64,000 nucleotides of DNA, from NCBI RefSeq assembly GCF_012273895.1, contig NC_052118.1:3100001-3164000 (forward strand). The letters run 5' to 3'. Each line of letters starts with the position of its first letter. Position 1 is the first letter of the stretch. Source of the DNA: Zerene cesonia (lineage: Eukaryota > Arthropoda > Insecta > Lepidoptera > Pieridae). Positions 1-11,800 of this stretch are shown piece by piece. The translations under genes and the position numbers were made by a program. The notes under the pieces were generated by a model. That model had not been told where the DNA came from. It did not search any database and saw nothing but the letters and a program-made list of their open reading frames with translations.

Positions 1-445
1 AAGCTAACATTATATATATATTAAAGCTAATATTCTATATAATTTCATGCTTACACCTCTGGAAATATGCATCAAATATGGTAGAACTTCCAATCGGTTT
101 GGGTTAAATGAGACAAAATTCACATTTGCGTAATAGGTACGTAACCATCCGACTCGGCGAATCTAATTCCGAGTGTTTTCCATTAGTCTAGGCCTAGTCG
201 AAGATAATTAGAAACTTGGTGTGTGCTTAATTTAGCACGTGAACGCGTACTAATTGTTTGTGTACTTGATTCGATGTTTGTTGAGTAATTTTTTTCGCAT
301 AGCAAAGAAATCATTGACAATTTTGTTGATAAAGCTGTGAGATACATATTTTTACTATTTTTCATAGTAGGTATCAATTTAAAAGTTTATTGTTTGATAT
401 ATTAAAATTCTTTTCATTTTTTACTGCCGCCGTTTCCTTATGCTT

Positions 446-481
446 AACCTCTGAAAAATGGCTTACACATTTTCAGAGGTT
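446..481. repeat. Short inverted repeat (hairpin)
   Basis: Left arm AACCTCTGAAAAATG (446-460), loop GCTTACA, right arm CATTTTCAGAGGTT (468-481). The arms pair except for one extra A. It directly adjoins a fragment of the CATGAAC repeat family whose full copies contain a CCTCTGC-arm hairpin, so it may be a decayed remnant of that element. Confidence 0.55.
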
Positions 482-484
482 CAA

Positions 485-549
485 CCTCTGCAAATTTTCA
501 TAGGCGCTTGTGACAGCTTTCTGTTAGGCGAACCACCAGCTCGATTTCT
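485..549 (-). repeat. CATGAAC-family repeat fragment
   Basis: Diverged reverse-orientation copy of the family seen at 3313, 11738, 15230, 17425, 41680, 52020 and 52876. It keeps CCTCTGCAAA, TTCATAGGCG and GGCGAACCACCAGCTCG. Confidence 0.6.
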
Positions 550-1011
550 CGCTCTTACATTAAAAAATTGTATAAAAATTAAGGCTGAATGTAAATGAAT
601 TTTAAGAGTGTAAAGAACTTCTGGTATGGGTCAAAAATGATTTAATATAAAATGATTTATGGATTTTATTTGCAATAAATAATACGGATTTTGTAACAGA
701 CACGGGATATTTGGTTTTGATGCGCTCCACGAACAATAAAATATGGCTACAATGATTTAAACACGTCGATAAGGTTGAACAGACTTCAGTAAATTATCTT
801 CGCACTCCAGTTAATCCTGAACTTTTGTCATATTTAAACGAATCGTTGTATGTTCCATGATAAAATTGCATTTTAAAGTATTTAATTTTGCGATTATTTA
901 AAGGGTTTATTTTTTTATTGGCGTTGAAATATCTGTATGTACTTACTGCTTTTTAATATTATACACATTTCACAATAATTGCTTTAAATTAAAATATGTT
1001 AGATATATATC

Positions 1012-1066
1012 TATACTAATAAATAATTTGTGGTTCCGGTTCCAGTTCGCAGGGTCCAGCTAGTAT
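1012..1066 (+). repeat. Remnant of a non-LTR retrotransposon 3' end
   Basis: The segment runs from ATACTAATAAATAA to GGGTCCAGCTAGTA. Short pieces ending in the AGCTAGT motif recur in the window and look like decayed 3' ends of LINE-type elements. Weak assignment. Confidence 0.35.
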
Positions 1067-2402
1067 TAAGTATAAAAGTGTTTAATTAATTAAATATTTG
1101 TATAGAACATAGAACGAAAGCAAATAGCCAATGAGATTTATTTTTGGACGGAAGACAGTAAAATGTACTTTTTTCAAAGTTTTGTTTTGACATTTGGAAC
1201 GGATGAAGAAAAGAATCGAGTTGCTTGAAATATAATCAGGTTATTGAATTACGATAGTCGAGTTTTATCCTATGGAATTTGTTTAAAGCCCTACATTTTG
1301 TTGAAAAAATTCACGTTTCCTTAATTTTTTTTTTGAATAATCATTTATAAGAATATTGTGATCTTTTTATACATACATATTTATATGGATTATGAATATT
1401 TTTATTGTGTCTTTTTAAGTCTTTTGGATACCATTGAATCAAAGTGTCCTAATGTTTTATTATAATTAAAAATGTTATATGATCAAATTCAATAGAAATA
1501 ACTTATTTGATCTGTTTGTAAAAGTAAAATAGACCAAAAACCGTTGCTAATCTCAAAACTCCATAAAAAGAACCAATTTCATTAATGATATTTCACCGCA
1601 CTTTAATTCCACTTCAGCGTCAAAGAAATGGTATTTTTATCTAGTACCAATGTTATATTTTATCGTTTTCGTTAAAGAAAGTAACAGCAGTAACAAAGTT
1701 GGTGGGCAGCAAACAATTAGAGGAAGTTAGGATCGGGGCTATATGGATTTGTTTGCTCTAAGTTGTTGTTTGTTGCCTATAAACATTCCTCCACAGGATA
1801 TTAGCCTTTGTCCGGATGTACGTCCACCGTTGTGCGACTTTTGTGTTTTCATGCAATCTTTGTGCTCTTTCCTGAATTTGTGAATTGTGCAGTGAGTATG
1901 TAAGTAGTTGGATCTCGTAATACATCATCATGAACCCATTTAATATTTCCCCGTTGCCAAGTGCGGATTGGCAGACATGTCGTCATTTTAATTCTTCGTC
2001 ATGCCGGTTTTATATTTGTACTTTATATATGATGGAAATTCATTAGTAATATAGATGATGTCTAATAATTATTTATATGTAGTTTGACTTGCAATGTTTT
2101 GTCAGGGTCAAAACAATTATTTAATTTTGATTATTTGATTGTATGTTTTACGCATTGAAAATAACATAGCAATGAATACTAGTAAATTTGTCTAAATCAA
2201 ACAAAGTCGCAATGGGACGTTAGTCTGTCGTCGAGTTTCTAAATAATAGGTTACTTGATTTCGACGCATTTTCTCCGAAATTCGGAAGTTTTATGTTTAC
2301 TCAGGTGAAATGCCTACAAAGATTTTAGTTAGGGTTTCTGCGAACATTGTCTTAATTCGAGGATTCTTTTTTTGCTTGAATAGAAGCTTTTTTATATAGA
2401 TA

Positions 2403-2588
2403 CTAGCTGCGCCCCGCGGTTTCACCCGCGTAAGTCCGTATCCCGTAGGAATATCGGGATAAAAAATAGATGTTGGCCGATTCTCAGACCTACCCAATAT
2501 GCTTACCAAATTTCAGAGGAATCGGTCAAGCCGTTTCGGAGGAGTATGGCAACGAAAACTGTGACACGAGAATTTTATATATATAAGA
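2403..2588 (+). repeat. CCCCGCGG-family interspersed repeat, variant
   Basis: It starts CTAGCTGCGCCCCGCGGTTT and continues with the CCGTAGGAATATCGGGATAA block shared with 3450, 34013, 51242 and 60630 (minus). After that block it switches to a different 3' half (AATCGGTCAAGCCGTTTCGG) that resembles 13938-14105 in reverse. The pattern suggests related LINE-tail families sharing a 5' module. Confidence 0.75.
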
Positions 2589-3312
2589 TATAGCTTGATA
2601 TATAAGTATTTTTCTTGTCAATTTATGAATATTTATTTAAATCAATTCATTATTATCAAATTATATCTCGCTCTTATAACAAATTTGTATACTTACTGGT
2701 TTAAATAAACACACAATTTGTCATAATTATTCAATTTCAAATGGTACATTTGTAAATCTCATTCAGTATAATAAAATGAAACTCAATTGAGATATCAAAT
2801 AAATGGATGCATTTACTTTAATAAAAATCAATCTATCGCTGCAGGATCACAACTTATTACAGTAGCAAATGAACCGATAACAGACTTTCATGTTTCTCCG
2901 CTGATCCATCCAGTATAACATGATCCCTTCATATGCGCGAATGTAATTACACTACAGCTCTTACGCAGCATGTAAAAGAGCTGAATGTATTGTATCAATT
3001 TTATCGTCGCGTGTGACATGAGGGGTCTTGATAAATTGGCGGAGGTGCATCTGTATAAATTCATACAAGCAACGGGCGCCTTCCGTCGCGACGGCGGTTG
3101 TTATGTCAAGGAAATGGACCCGCTGTATCGAATGGAATAGTCAAAGTGAAGAATCAGTGTTTCACCGTTAACATTGTTTTCAGTATTTACTACTGATTCC
3201 GACTGGAATGTGATATACTGCGGCTGAATTCGTACATCATTTTACAGGAAACATGCAAAAGGGTAAATTGTATTTTTAGCTATGTCTTAGAACAAGTGTA
3301 TTTTTTATATCA

Positions 3313-3430
3313 CAGTGGAGCTGGTGTCCCACCAGATGATGGTAAGCGCTACCACCGCCCATGAACATTTGGAGAGGCATAAGATCCATTGCAGACCTTA
3401 CGCCTCTACAGATGGCTTTAAATTGGGACG
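3313..3430 (+). repeat. CATGAAC-family repeat
   Basis: It carries GAGCTGGTGTCCCACCAGAT, GCTACCACCGCCCATGAACA and the internal inverted arms GAGGCATAAG and CTTACGCCTC, as in the fuller copy at 17425-17774. Confidence 0.75.
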
Positions 3431-3449
3431 GGATTAAGATTTATTTAAC

Positions 3450-3644
3450 ACTAGCTGCGCCCCGCGGTTTTACCGGCGTAAGTCCGTATCCCGTAGGAAT
3501 ATCGGGATAAAAAGTTGCCTATATATTATTCCAGTTGCCCAGCTGTCTACGTACTAAATTTCATTACAATCGGTTCAGTAGTTTTTGCGTGAAAGAGCAA
3601 GAAACCACACACGTCCTTACAAACTTTCGCATTTATAATATTAT
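3450..3644 (+). repeat. CCCCGCGG-family interspersed repeat, full-length type
   Basis: It runs from CTAGCTGCGCCCCGCGG to CTTTCGCATTTATAATATT, including CAGCTGTCTACGTA and TCGGTTCAGTAGTTTTTGCG. Other copies are at 34013-34218, 51242-51395 and, reversed, 60630-60833. It is non-coding, and probably a LINE 3' end or SINE. Confidence 0.8.
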
Positions 3645-3944
3645 CAGTCAATATCAGATTAGTAGGATTTAATGTATTTAAGAATTTTATTTCTTATAAC
3701 ATTAAATTTCGTCTTGATACGAAGTCTGCGTTAAATCTATAAATGCTTTGCATCTCCAATATTATACAGTGCATGTTGATAAATATCAGATTCTAAAATA
3801 GAAATAAATATTCAAAAGTTGGAGAATTCAATTACATATTCTTTTATTTTCAAATACACACTGTTATTGTATTTAATTTAGTGTAAGTTATATTAAATAT
3901 ATTATCATACTACACAACTTCATAAAAACTTCTGATACAAATCA

Positions 3945-4140
3945 CACTAATATTATAAATATGAAACTTTGTTTGTTTGGATGTTTGTCCGTCAATCACG
4001 GTGAAACTATTGTATGGATTTTGATGAAATTCGGTATATAAACAGGGTATGATCTGACTTGGGTGATAGGATACTTATAACCCCGATTATATGCTCTAAT
4101 CTTAATCTTGATATCCGGATGGAGACGAGCGTCTAGTAAT
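3945..4140 (-). repeat. LINE-tail-like repeat fragment
   Basis: It opens with ACTAATATTATAAATATGAA and then TTGTTTGTTTGGATGTTTGT, the reversed 3' end typical of lepidopteran RTE-like tails. The inner part (GATGAAATTCGGTATATA) is diverged and the far edge is unclear. Confidence 0.5.
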
Positions 4141-5673
4141 TAATAAGGACGCACTATATTTTCAAATGCCTGAAAGCCCATATATACGAGTATCGTAGGT
4201 ACACTACTATACTACTCCTTCCGAATACATAATGTTTGAGTTAATGTATTTGTTCTGTATTGTGTAAGCCGATCTGATGTTGTGTACCCAGTGTCATTTC
4301 ATTTGTTTTGCGAACGATGAACTAATGTGTTTGGACGAGCATTGTTTTGGTATAGGGCGGTGAGTCAGCTCCTACATTTTATGAGAGTCATTGCAAATTA
4401 TATTCTTGTTGCGAATAATGTTGTCCTATAATGGTCATGTTAAATTGAGACTCGTTTTAAACGAATTGCCATTGATTGTACGGTCAGCAACTAATATTGC
4501 TTATCATCACTGTTACCCGAACTATTAAATAAACGATGGCAATTATAGCCAATTAAGTAACGGTAAAGCTTGTGATTTGCCCAATTTATGTGTTTGTAAA
4601 TTTGTTGTCGCATTTATCTATTATATTAAATTTATAATTGCAAATAGTTCATGAATAGTGAACTTACTGGTTAGTTTATTATTAAACATATATCTTATAT
4701 TCTTCTAATAAAACCGTATTATATAACCAGCTTTTGTTTCGAATGCGTTAATTTGGAGTAGTTTAATAGATCTTATCATACATTTATACCTTCCTCTTGA
4801 ATCACTATTTAAATAAAACCCCATCAAAATACATTGCGTGGTTTAAGCAGATATAGGAACATAGGGACAGAAAAAGCGACTTTGTTTTATACTACGTAGA
4901 GATAAATCAGAACATTGATACTTCATTTATATTCATTTCATCAGTTGCCCATATTTCATTCTATTTCATTTCATCTGCCTTATTCATAACATTAGTTTCA
5001 ATTACTCAATTAAAATTGATAACCATATTCCGTTCGCACTAACTACGGTAAATGTTTCATATGCGACATTGTTGTCGTAATTTCCATGAAAATGGTCAAA
5101 TATTCCATTTTCATTTAATGGAAATATGTATTGATTACTATTTGTGGCCTGTACTATTCTAATTTATATGAATTATCTTTGAGTTAAAACTTTTCAAAGT
5201 TTGTCTGTGTTTTATATATTCATTTCCTTTCTGCTTAACACATTTTCTTTGAATTTGGTTTGAGCATTGAACAATTTGGTGCGTGATTTCAAGATTCAAT
5301 GGAAAGATGTTATATTGCTGAGTGGGCTTCTTGATGGCTGAGTAATGTAAGAAATTGTTTTACATTTTTGAGCTGATATATTCTTATAGAGTAATCTGCT
5401 TCGTTACGTATCGCGTTACAGTGCCAGCCCGCCTGGCTTCCCTGTCTCAGACGAATACGGCAGCAGTAGACACACTTCTCCTACTCTTACTTTCTGTAAC
5501 CTAAAGTGCTAGCCGTATTAAGTTTAAGTTATTCTGTCGGCCCGAGACAAACCTCTATTTAAAGTAGCAATGAATTGACATATTTAATGAGAAATAAAAC
5601 AATTTCGACTTAGGTACACATATTTAATTTCAAATGTTACATACAAATGGAACTTAATTAAAAACGGTGGTTA

Positions 5674-5679
5674 TTTAAT
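5674..5679 (-). terminator. Possible poly(A) signal of the Tsp2A transcript
   Basis: An ATTAAA hexamer on the minus strand lies about 70 bases past the Tsp2A stop codon. No AATAAA was seen on the minus strand between about 5500 and 5748. Other ATTAAA copies occur further on (5623-5628, 5583-5588), so the real cleavage site is uncertain. Confidence 0.3.
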
Positions 5680-5747
5680 GTTTGTAAATAAAATAATACG
5701 AAAATTTCATAAAGCACTAAAAATATTTCTTATGCTAACATATCGAA

Positions 5748-5828
5748 TTAATTCTTATAAGATATCGATTCTTCTTCTTCCTTCTTTACTGCTTGGATAA
5801 GGACGAGAGACATAACAGCGTTTATAAC
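5748..5828 (-). CDS. Tsp2A: Tsp2A coding exon 5 (residues 224-249 and stop)
   Basis: This exon finishes TM4 (VINAVMSLVLIQAV) and encodes the C-terminal cytoplasmic tail KKEEEESISYKN, ending in TAA at 5750-5748. The acceptor is GTAATTTCAG. It was found by looking for the missing TM4 end; the exon is too short to stand out on its own, but the fit in frame and sequence is good. Confidence 0.9.
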   Translation of the reverse strand, partial: VINAVMSLVLIQAVKKEEEESISYKN

Positions 5829-8800
5829 CTGAAATTACATACAATTTTTAGATAAAACTCAAACTCAAACATTTATGTATTTAAGTAGACTTCTCATAGA
5901 AGCACTTTTGAATAGTCATAACATAGTTAACAAGAGTGAAGTCGCGGCGGACCGCTTGTTTATATATATAATTCTGTATACTAAAGTTGAATATTGTATA
6001 AAAAAAGTTAATCTATTAAAAATGTAAAACATATAAAAGTGGAGGCTTCATATTAGTATTACCCTGTTATTGATGGAAGGCGAGATGATCACACCAAGTA
6101 AAATAGTTTTTAACTAAATAAATGAAAAAATATTGCTAAGACAATTATGTAATGAACTTTGTTGCAGTCGACTTTAACAGGTGTTATTTAATCTTAAAAA
6201 TTATAGATCGATAGCGACAGTTATACTTGGATTCCATTTCTTTCCTCAAAGAATTACTAGGAAATTAGGAGGTTGTTGATCAATCTTTAATATCACAAAA
6301 TGCGAGTGCTAAAGTTGAAAATATACGGATTAAAAAATTGTGGGAACTCAGTTTATACCTATATAATCTATGTTGCATCATGTTTTATTAACTTAAATAG
6401 GAAAAAAAAACATATGTGTATATACTTGTACTAGTCCCTATGAGTCATATATCACAGATTAAAAAAAATTGTGTCTATTATTATAGACCCAAATATACTT
6501 TTATATTGGTTATTGTTTCTTATCCTTTCAACAACTTACACAAATCATGCAAGATGCGAGCACAATGCCGGCCAGCCAGCCAGTCTTGCCTTCCAAGAAC
6601 CATGTGAGCTCATCCACACAACCATGGAAGTACGCGTTTCCAGTGACGGAGTCGCGACACTCAGATGGAAGAGGCTTGTTCAGGTTTATGAAGTCCATGG
6701 GGCCATCAGCGCCGCAACATCCAATCTGAAAGTAAATAATGAAGGTTGCTTTGTTTATACTATAGGGCTTGGTTAAAGTAGGTGTAGTTCTATTTTGTTT
6801 CTGTAGAAAGCTTTCCGCTCGAGGCTTCGCCTGTGTCGTCGATGTTCAATATCCTTTCCTAAGTGTAAAACTATTTTGGTATGAAATATCTCCTAAATCA
6901 GTTCAGTGGTTTAGGTGCGAAGAATAGTTGACAGACAGACATTGAAACAGACGGACAGACGTAGTTACTTTCGCTTTTATATTATTTCCCTTTTATTGGT
7001 TCGCTTTTATATGATTTCCCTTTTATTGATTAAAAAAACAGATGTATTAATTTTTTTTCTGATAAGGAACTACAAACCCTTTTAAACAGATACCAAAATT
7101 TTTTTGGAGTAATACTGATTGACGGTCTAAAAACGAGAAGAGAACCATTAAAAAGACTAAATACCTTCTTTATTTAGAAAATTACGGTCTAAGTAGCAAC
7201 AATAATGATGGAGTGTTAATGCGAGTAAACTATCTCACATAGAGTAATAAGTTCAAGTCTTGCGACACTTTCAAGGGAGGTTAACTAAATTGGTTGAGTA
7301 AACTCTTGCAAGGAGATCTACGAACGATATGATAAAATAGAAAAACCTACTTCAAACAGTGTTTTATATACTTATTTTGATTACCGTAATTGATAAATGT
7401 TTTTTACTTTTTCATTATCCCTGTTGTAATGAAAAATACATTTATTAAAAATTGGTAAATGTTAAAGTTTGAATTTTGATTATATAGTGTAAATTAGTGG
7501 AAGTTTATAATTTATTTGAAATATATATTTATTACAATTATTTAGAACTATTATACTTTTTCGCTATTAGTTTAATATTTCCAATTAAATCAACTTTATA
7601 ATCTATATGATTGAGTAAACAACTACTATTTAAAACATACGATTGATGATTAAAACGAGAGATTTATACTTAAAACGAGCGATTCACCACGTTCTAAGCA
7701 TAGACATAAGAAGACGAAACGACAAAATAGGCCTTAGTACTCGTATTTATTATGCCTTAGACGTCATCGTTATATTTAGCAGTCACTTGCATAAGGTAAA
7801 ATGGAAGTTTCAATTTAATCAGTCAGAACAAAACACGCTAGCAATTTCATTAACATCGTTGTTCCAAACGACCTGGCCCAGCAGGACAGGCCTTTCGGCG
7901 TCAATGTTCCAATGCTTTTCGGTTTGATTTCGCTCGTCTTTTTGTCAATATCCCGGATTGCCCTCTTCACCTGCTAGTTTCACTGATTGGACAATCACGA
8001 TGATTTGTTTCGGACGGATTAAATTGTTTCGCTCGCGTAAGTAATTAATTAATTTTGTTTTACATTACATATCAATATCAAATAATTAGTTTAAAATAGC
8101 TTACAGAATATGTTGAAAACAATTTGTCAGTTCTAATATTATTTACTTCTTTAGTTATTATAATAGTCTAGTAGTAATCTATGAAATAGAGGTTTTATAA
8201 ATTTACTCCTTTTTATTAGGTACGGAATGCTTACTTTCTAAATCCACAGAACACTCTTGAAAAATAATTAAAAGCCAATTTGTATATGTCAAGATTTCGT
8301 GTATTCTTGTTTGTTTGTCTTTGTGTTATGTATAAAAAACATTTTTTATTTCATCTTCACCATTAATCTTAAATCACCGTTTTTTGTTTAGGATAGTCAT
8401 GCTTAAAATTTAAGGAACTATAGTCATTAAAAATGACAATAAAATACTTACACCTTCTTGTACCATTCTTAGTATTTCTCGACTACCCTCATGCTGTGGG
8501 TTGTTGATGAGTCTAACTATGACTTCCTTGATCAGAGGCTGGATGCTTGAATCATACGTTGAGAAGTCCAACACCACGCAGGCTCCCACCAGGCCGAAGA
8601 CAAATAAAGCTATTTGTGATCCTATGAACTGTAATTTGATATTTATATGAACTGTAATCAACCCATCCACACACACCCACACCAACCACACATACACACA
8701 CACACACACGTGCTCACACACACACACACACATTCACACACACACGCATGCACGCACATCACACATGCTGTAACTCCAACTGTCAATAGGGGTTTCTGAA

Positions 8801-11800
8801 AATCAGTGCTGCTAGTTGACTCAAAAGTCACTGCAGCTTCATACTGAGAGGCCCCTTTTGATAACAGACGTTGCCGCACAGTACTTGAGTTATTTTTTAG
8901 GTTGTAAGTTTTAATGTGTATAGTTTGTTTTTTTTTTTTTTTTTTTCTTTGTTCTAGTTTTTAATTTATTTACTGTTTTTTTTTTCTGTGTGGCTTGTTA
9001 TCAATAAATGTTTATTATTATTATTATTATTATTATATTAAAAAGAACTGATGAATAACAGATCTTTGCTATAATTTAATTTGGCAATCATATGGCAATT
9101 ATATTTCTAATTGTATGATTCATATTGTCACAAGCAAAATGACTTAAATTTCTGCAGGAATTTGAGGTAATTATCGTCGTATAATCATTAAAATAACTAA
9201 ATCAAAGTAGGGTACACAAAAAATTTTAATAATATCAATATCAAGCAATAAAATCATTCAAAACCTCATCTTGCAAACTTGATAATTATCATCCGAAACC
9301 AGTATTACTGTCCCGCAGTTTTATTAAAGCCTTACCGCGTATAAAAGCTTGACATTTTCCATCAAAGCGGATCCACAACCGAGGAAAGCGACGACCATGA
9401 TGCCGAGAGATGCGATCAGGATTATGTAAATGCCAATGAAGTATTTTTGCAGCTCCAGTATCCTCATCCACTCGTTGAATCCTGGCTCTATGCATATCCA
9501 TAGACACAGAGCGAATATGGAGAGTCCGAAGAGCTGGAAGACAATTTTTATAAGCTTGAATATTTTAAATATGGCTATGCGCTTTTGGCGGGTTTACGCG
9601 TGCGTTAAGTGGAACGTTTAAATATTCAAATTGAGGAGTACTAGGTAGCGTTGCTATCTCAGCCACTACTATGAGTTAGCTGTGCTGAGATTACTGTAGT
9701 TCTATGATTGTTAGGTCATAATACTATTACTTTAAGTTTTGAATATTCATGCAGCATGTTAACGATCGTAAAAACATAAAACGTATACAGATTAAAAAGT
9801 GCAATGGTTGACAATTTCGACAGAAATGTTCGCGAACCTTTCTGAAGACCCACTTTTTGCTAGTTTAGAAAACAAATTAGTTCGTAGTACAAAATAAATA
9901 AAACTATAAACGACGCACGAGTTACTAACTTTTATGGAAAAAGTTGTGAATAATTCTCGATAAATTGACTGCGTTGCAACTTCGCTAGTTTAGCTGATCT
10001 GCGATGAAGATAAAACTATAAGGTAAAAACACCAATAGAGATATGTCGGATCTAAAAGTTTTATAATCTCATTAATGCTAGGAGCGCCGTCAACTTTTAT
10101 TTGGAAAGGGGAAGTATGAGACTAACAATATAATTATATTATATGAACCATAAATATTTCATTAATACTTCATGATTTTTATCTACTATAGTTTATTTTA
10201 ACTGCATTGAACTTTGGTCACGTAAGAATATTTATAGCTATTCTAGTTTATTTATTCAAACTTTTTGTTACACCTCCGAATTTGATAGAAACACATTTGA
10301 CCCTATAATACGTACGTATTCATTGATATCCATAGAATACAAATAGGCCAATGTGTGTGTAACGTTATGAATTATACATGTTCACGTCATAATCCCAAAA
10401 GACCGATCGTCGTCTTTGAGTAATCAAGGCGAATAGAAATTAGGTCGCGGCCCGCTCCTATCGCCGCTGCGTTATCTTCGGAACAAAAAAGAGCCGTATC
10501 TACGCATCATTATACTTTGTCTGCAAAAACCTTTGTCGAGACAACAACTCTGTTCGCAATCCATTAGGGCCACGCCAAATGACGCGGAAAGTTGACTCAT
10601 ACGTTTGCGCGGTTTGTTGCTGGAAAAATCATATAATGCTCGGGTTTGTACCGCCATTAATGCTCGAATACACTCGCTGATACACGCTTTCACGATGATA
10701 AATGGTGCAATCTGTGAACGAAGCCGGACTAACTAATAAATTTGAAATAAAGAAAAATTGGAGCTATCAAAATTGGCTGTACTGCAACGTGTTTCGTACG
10801 CGCGTTAATTCATTTCGAAATAATATTTCACGAAGATACGGCTGCGAGGTATGTCGGGGTGAAGTCCAATCAATTAAAAGAATTTCAGGTGATTAGATGA
10901 ATGTGCGTCCAAGAATATACAAAAGAGAAAACTAAAATTAGATCTTCGCGTAATTTTAGTGTCGTTCGCCATTTATCGTTTTGCATTATTCAAAAACAGC
11001 ATTACAATATGGCTAATAAATATTCCAATCGCAAGTCTCTTACGTACTTCATTTTGCTCTTTTCGAGGGCCAAAAGACAGACTTTTTTGTGATGTTAAAA
11101 ATTTATAGCGTCGTAAAAAGTCGCACAGAGCTCGTCTACTACGCCAGCGGCGTCTCTTAAGCGCGAATATGACATTACAATGTAGATACGTGAATATTTT
11201 CAGCGTTAAATTTTATAACAGAGCGTATATCAGGAAGTTGGGGATTGTCGTAAAATGCTAGTTATTCTCCAACTATTTATTGTGTTCTTCGTTTTGTGGA
11301 GATTTGAGTATTAAGTGGTTGTTTTCGTTTAGCAAAGAGGCGTCAGCCCCGTTTACCTTCCTCAGGAGACACCTGCAAAGCCGGAATAATAAAGAGTTTT
11401 ACAACGTTTCAAAATGGGACTTTTTCTCGCAATTCAACCGCAACGTGCACTTAAGGGATTTGAATATCTTATGTGGGAGATTTTATCTATGCTACGCAAC
11501 ACTCGGGAACCTGTACGTGCCGAATTTAAGATTTAAAACAATCATTTATGCCTTACAATATTTTTATATTCATAAATATTGAATGACATGCAAATTTTAA
11601 ATTGTACTTTTTGAAACGAGTAGCATATCAAGTAATTACTCATTGCAGTTGTGCAATAAGTGTAATTTGATTTGGAAATATATAACTTATTCACTTTTTT
11701 TATTAATTATATATATGAGTGTAATTAATATCTGTTTTTTTTTTTATGCCATAGCGGGCAGCTGAGCTGGTGGTTCGCCTGATGGTAAGCGATCACCACC

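Larger units (their letters stand above)
1..5747. other. Gene-free DNA downstream of Tsp2A
   Basis: AT-rich sequence with no convincing exon on either strand. It holds several repeat fragments, listed separately (485-549, 1012-1066, 2403-2588, 3313-3430, 3450-3644, 3945-4140), and a hairpin at 446-481. The rest is unannotated low-complexity AT DNA in which I see nothing. Confidence 0.6.

Noticed and set aside
6416..6776. Plus-strand open frames of 60-101 codons
   Set aside because: Shadows of Tsp2A exon 4 on the other strand.
8658..8879. Cys/Val-rich minus-strand frame
   Set aside because: Produced by the (CA)n repeat in intron 2.
9289..9507. 72-codon minus-strand frame overlapping Tsp2A exon 2
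   Set aside because: Wrong frame; the tetraspanin frame gives TM1/TM2 and correct junctions.
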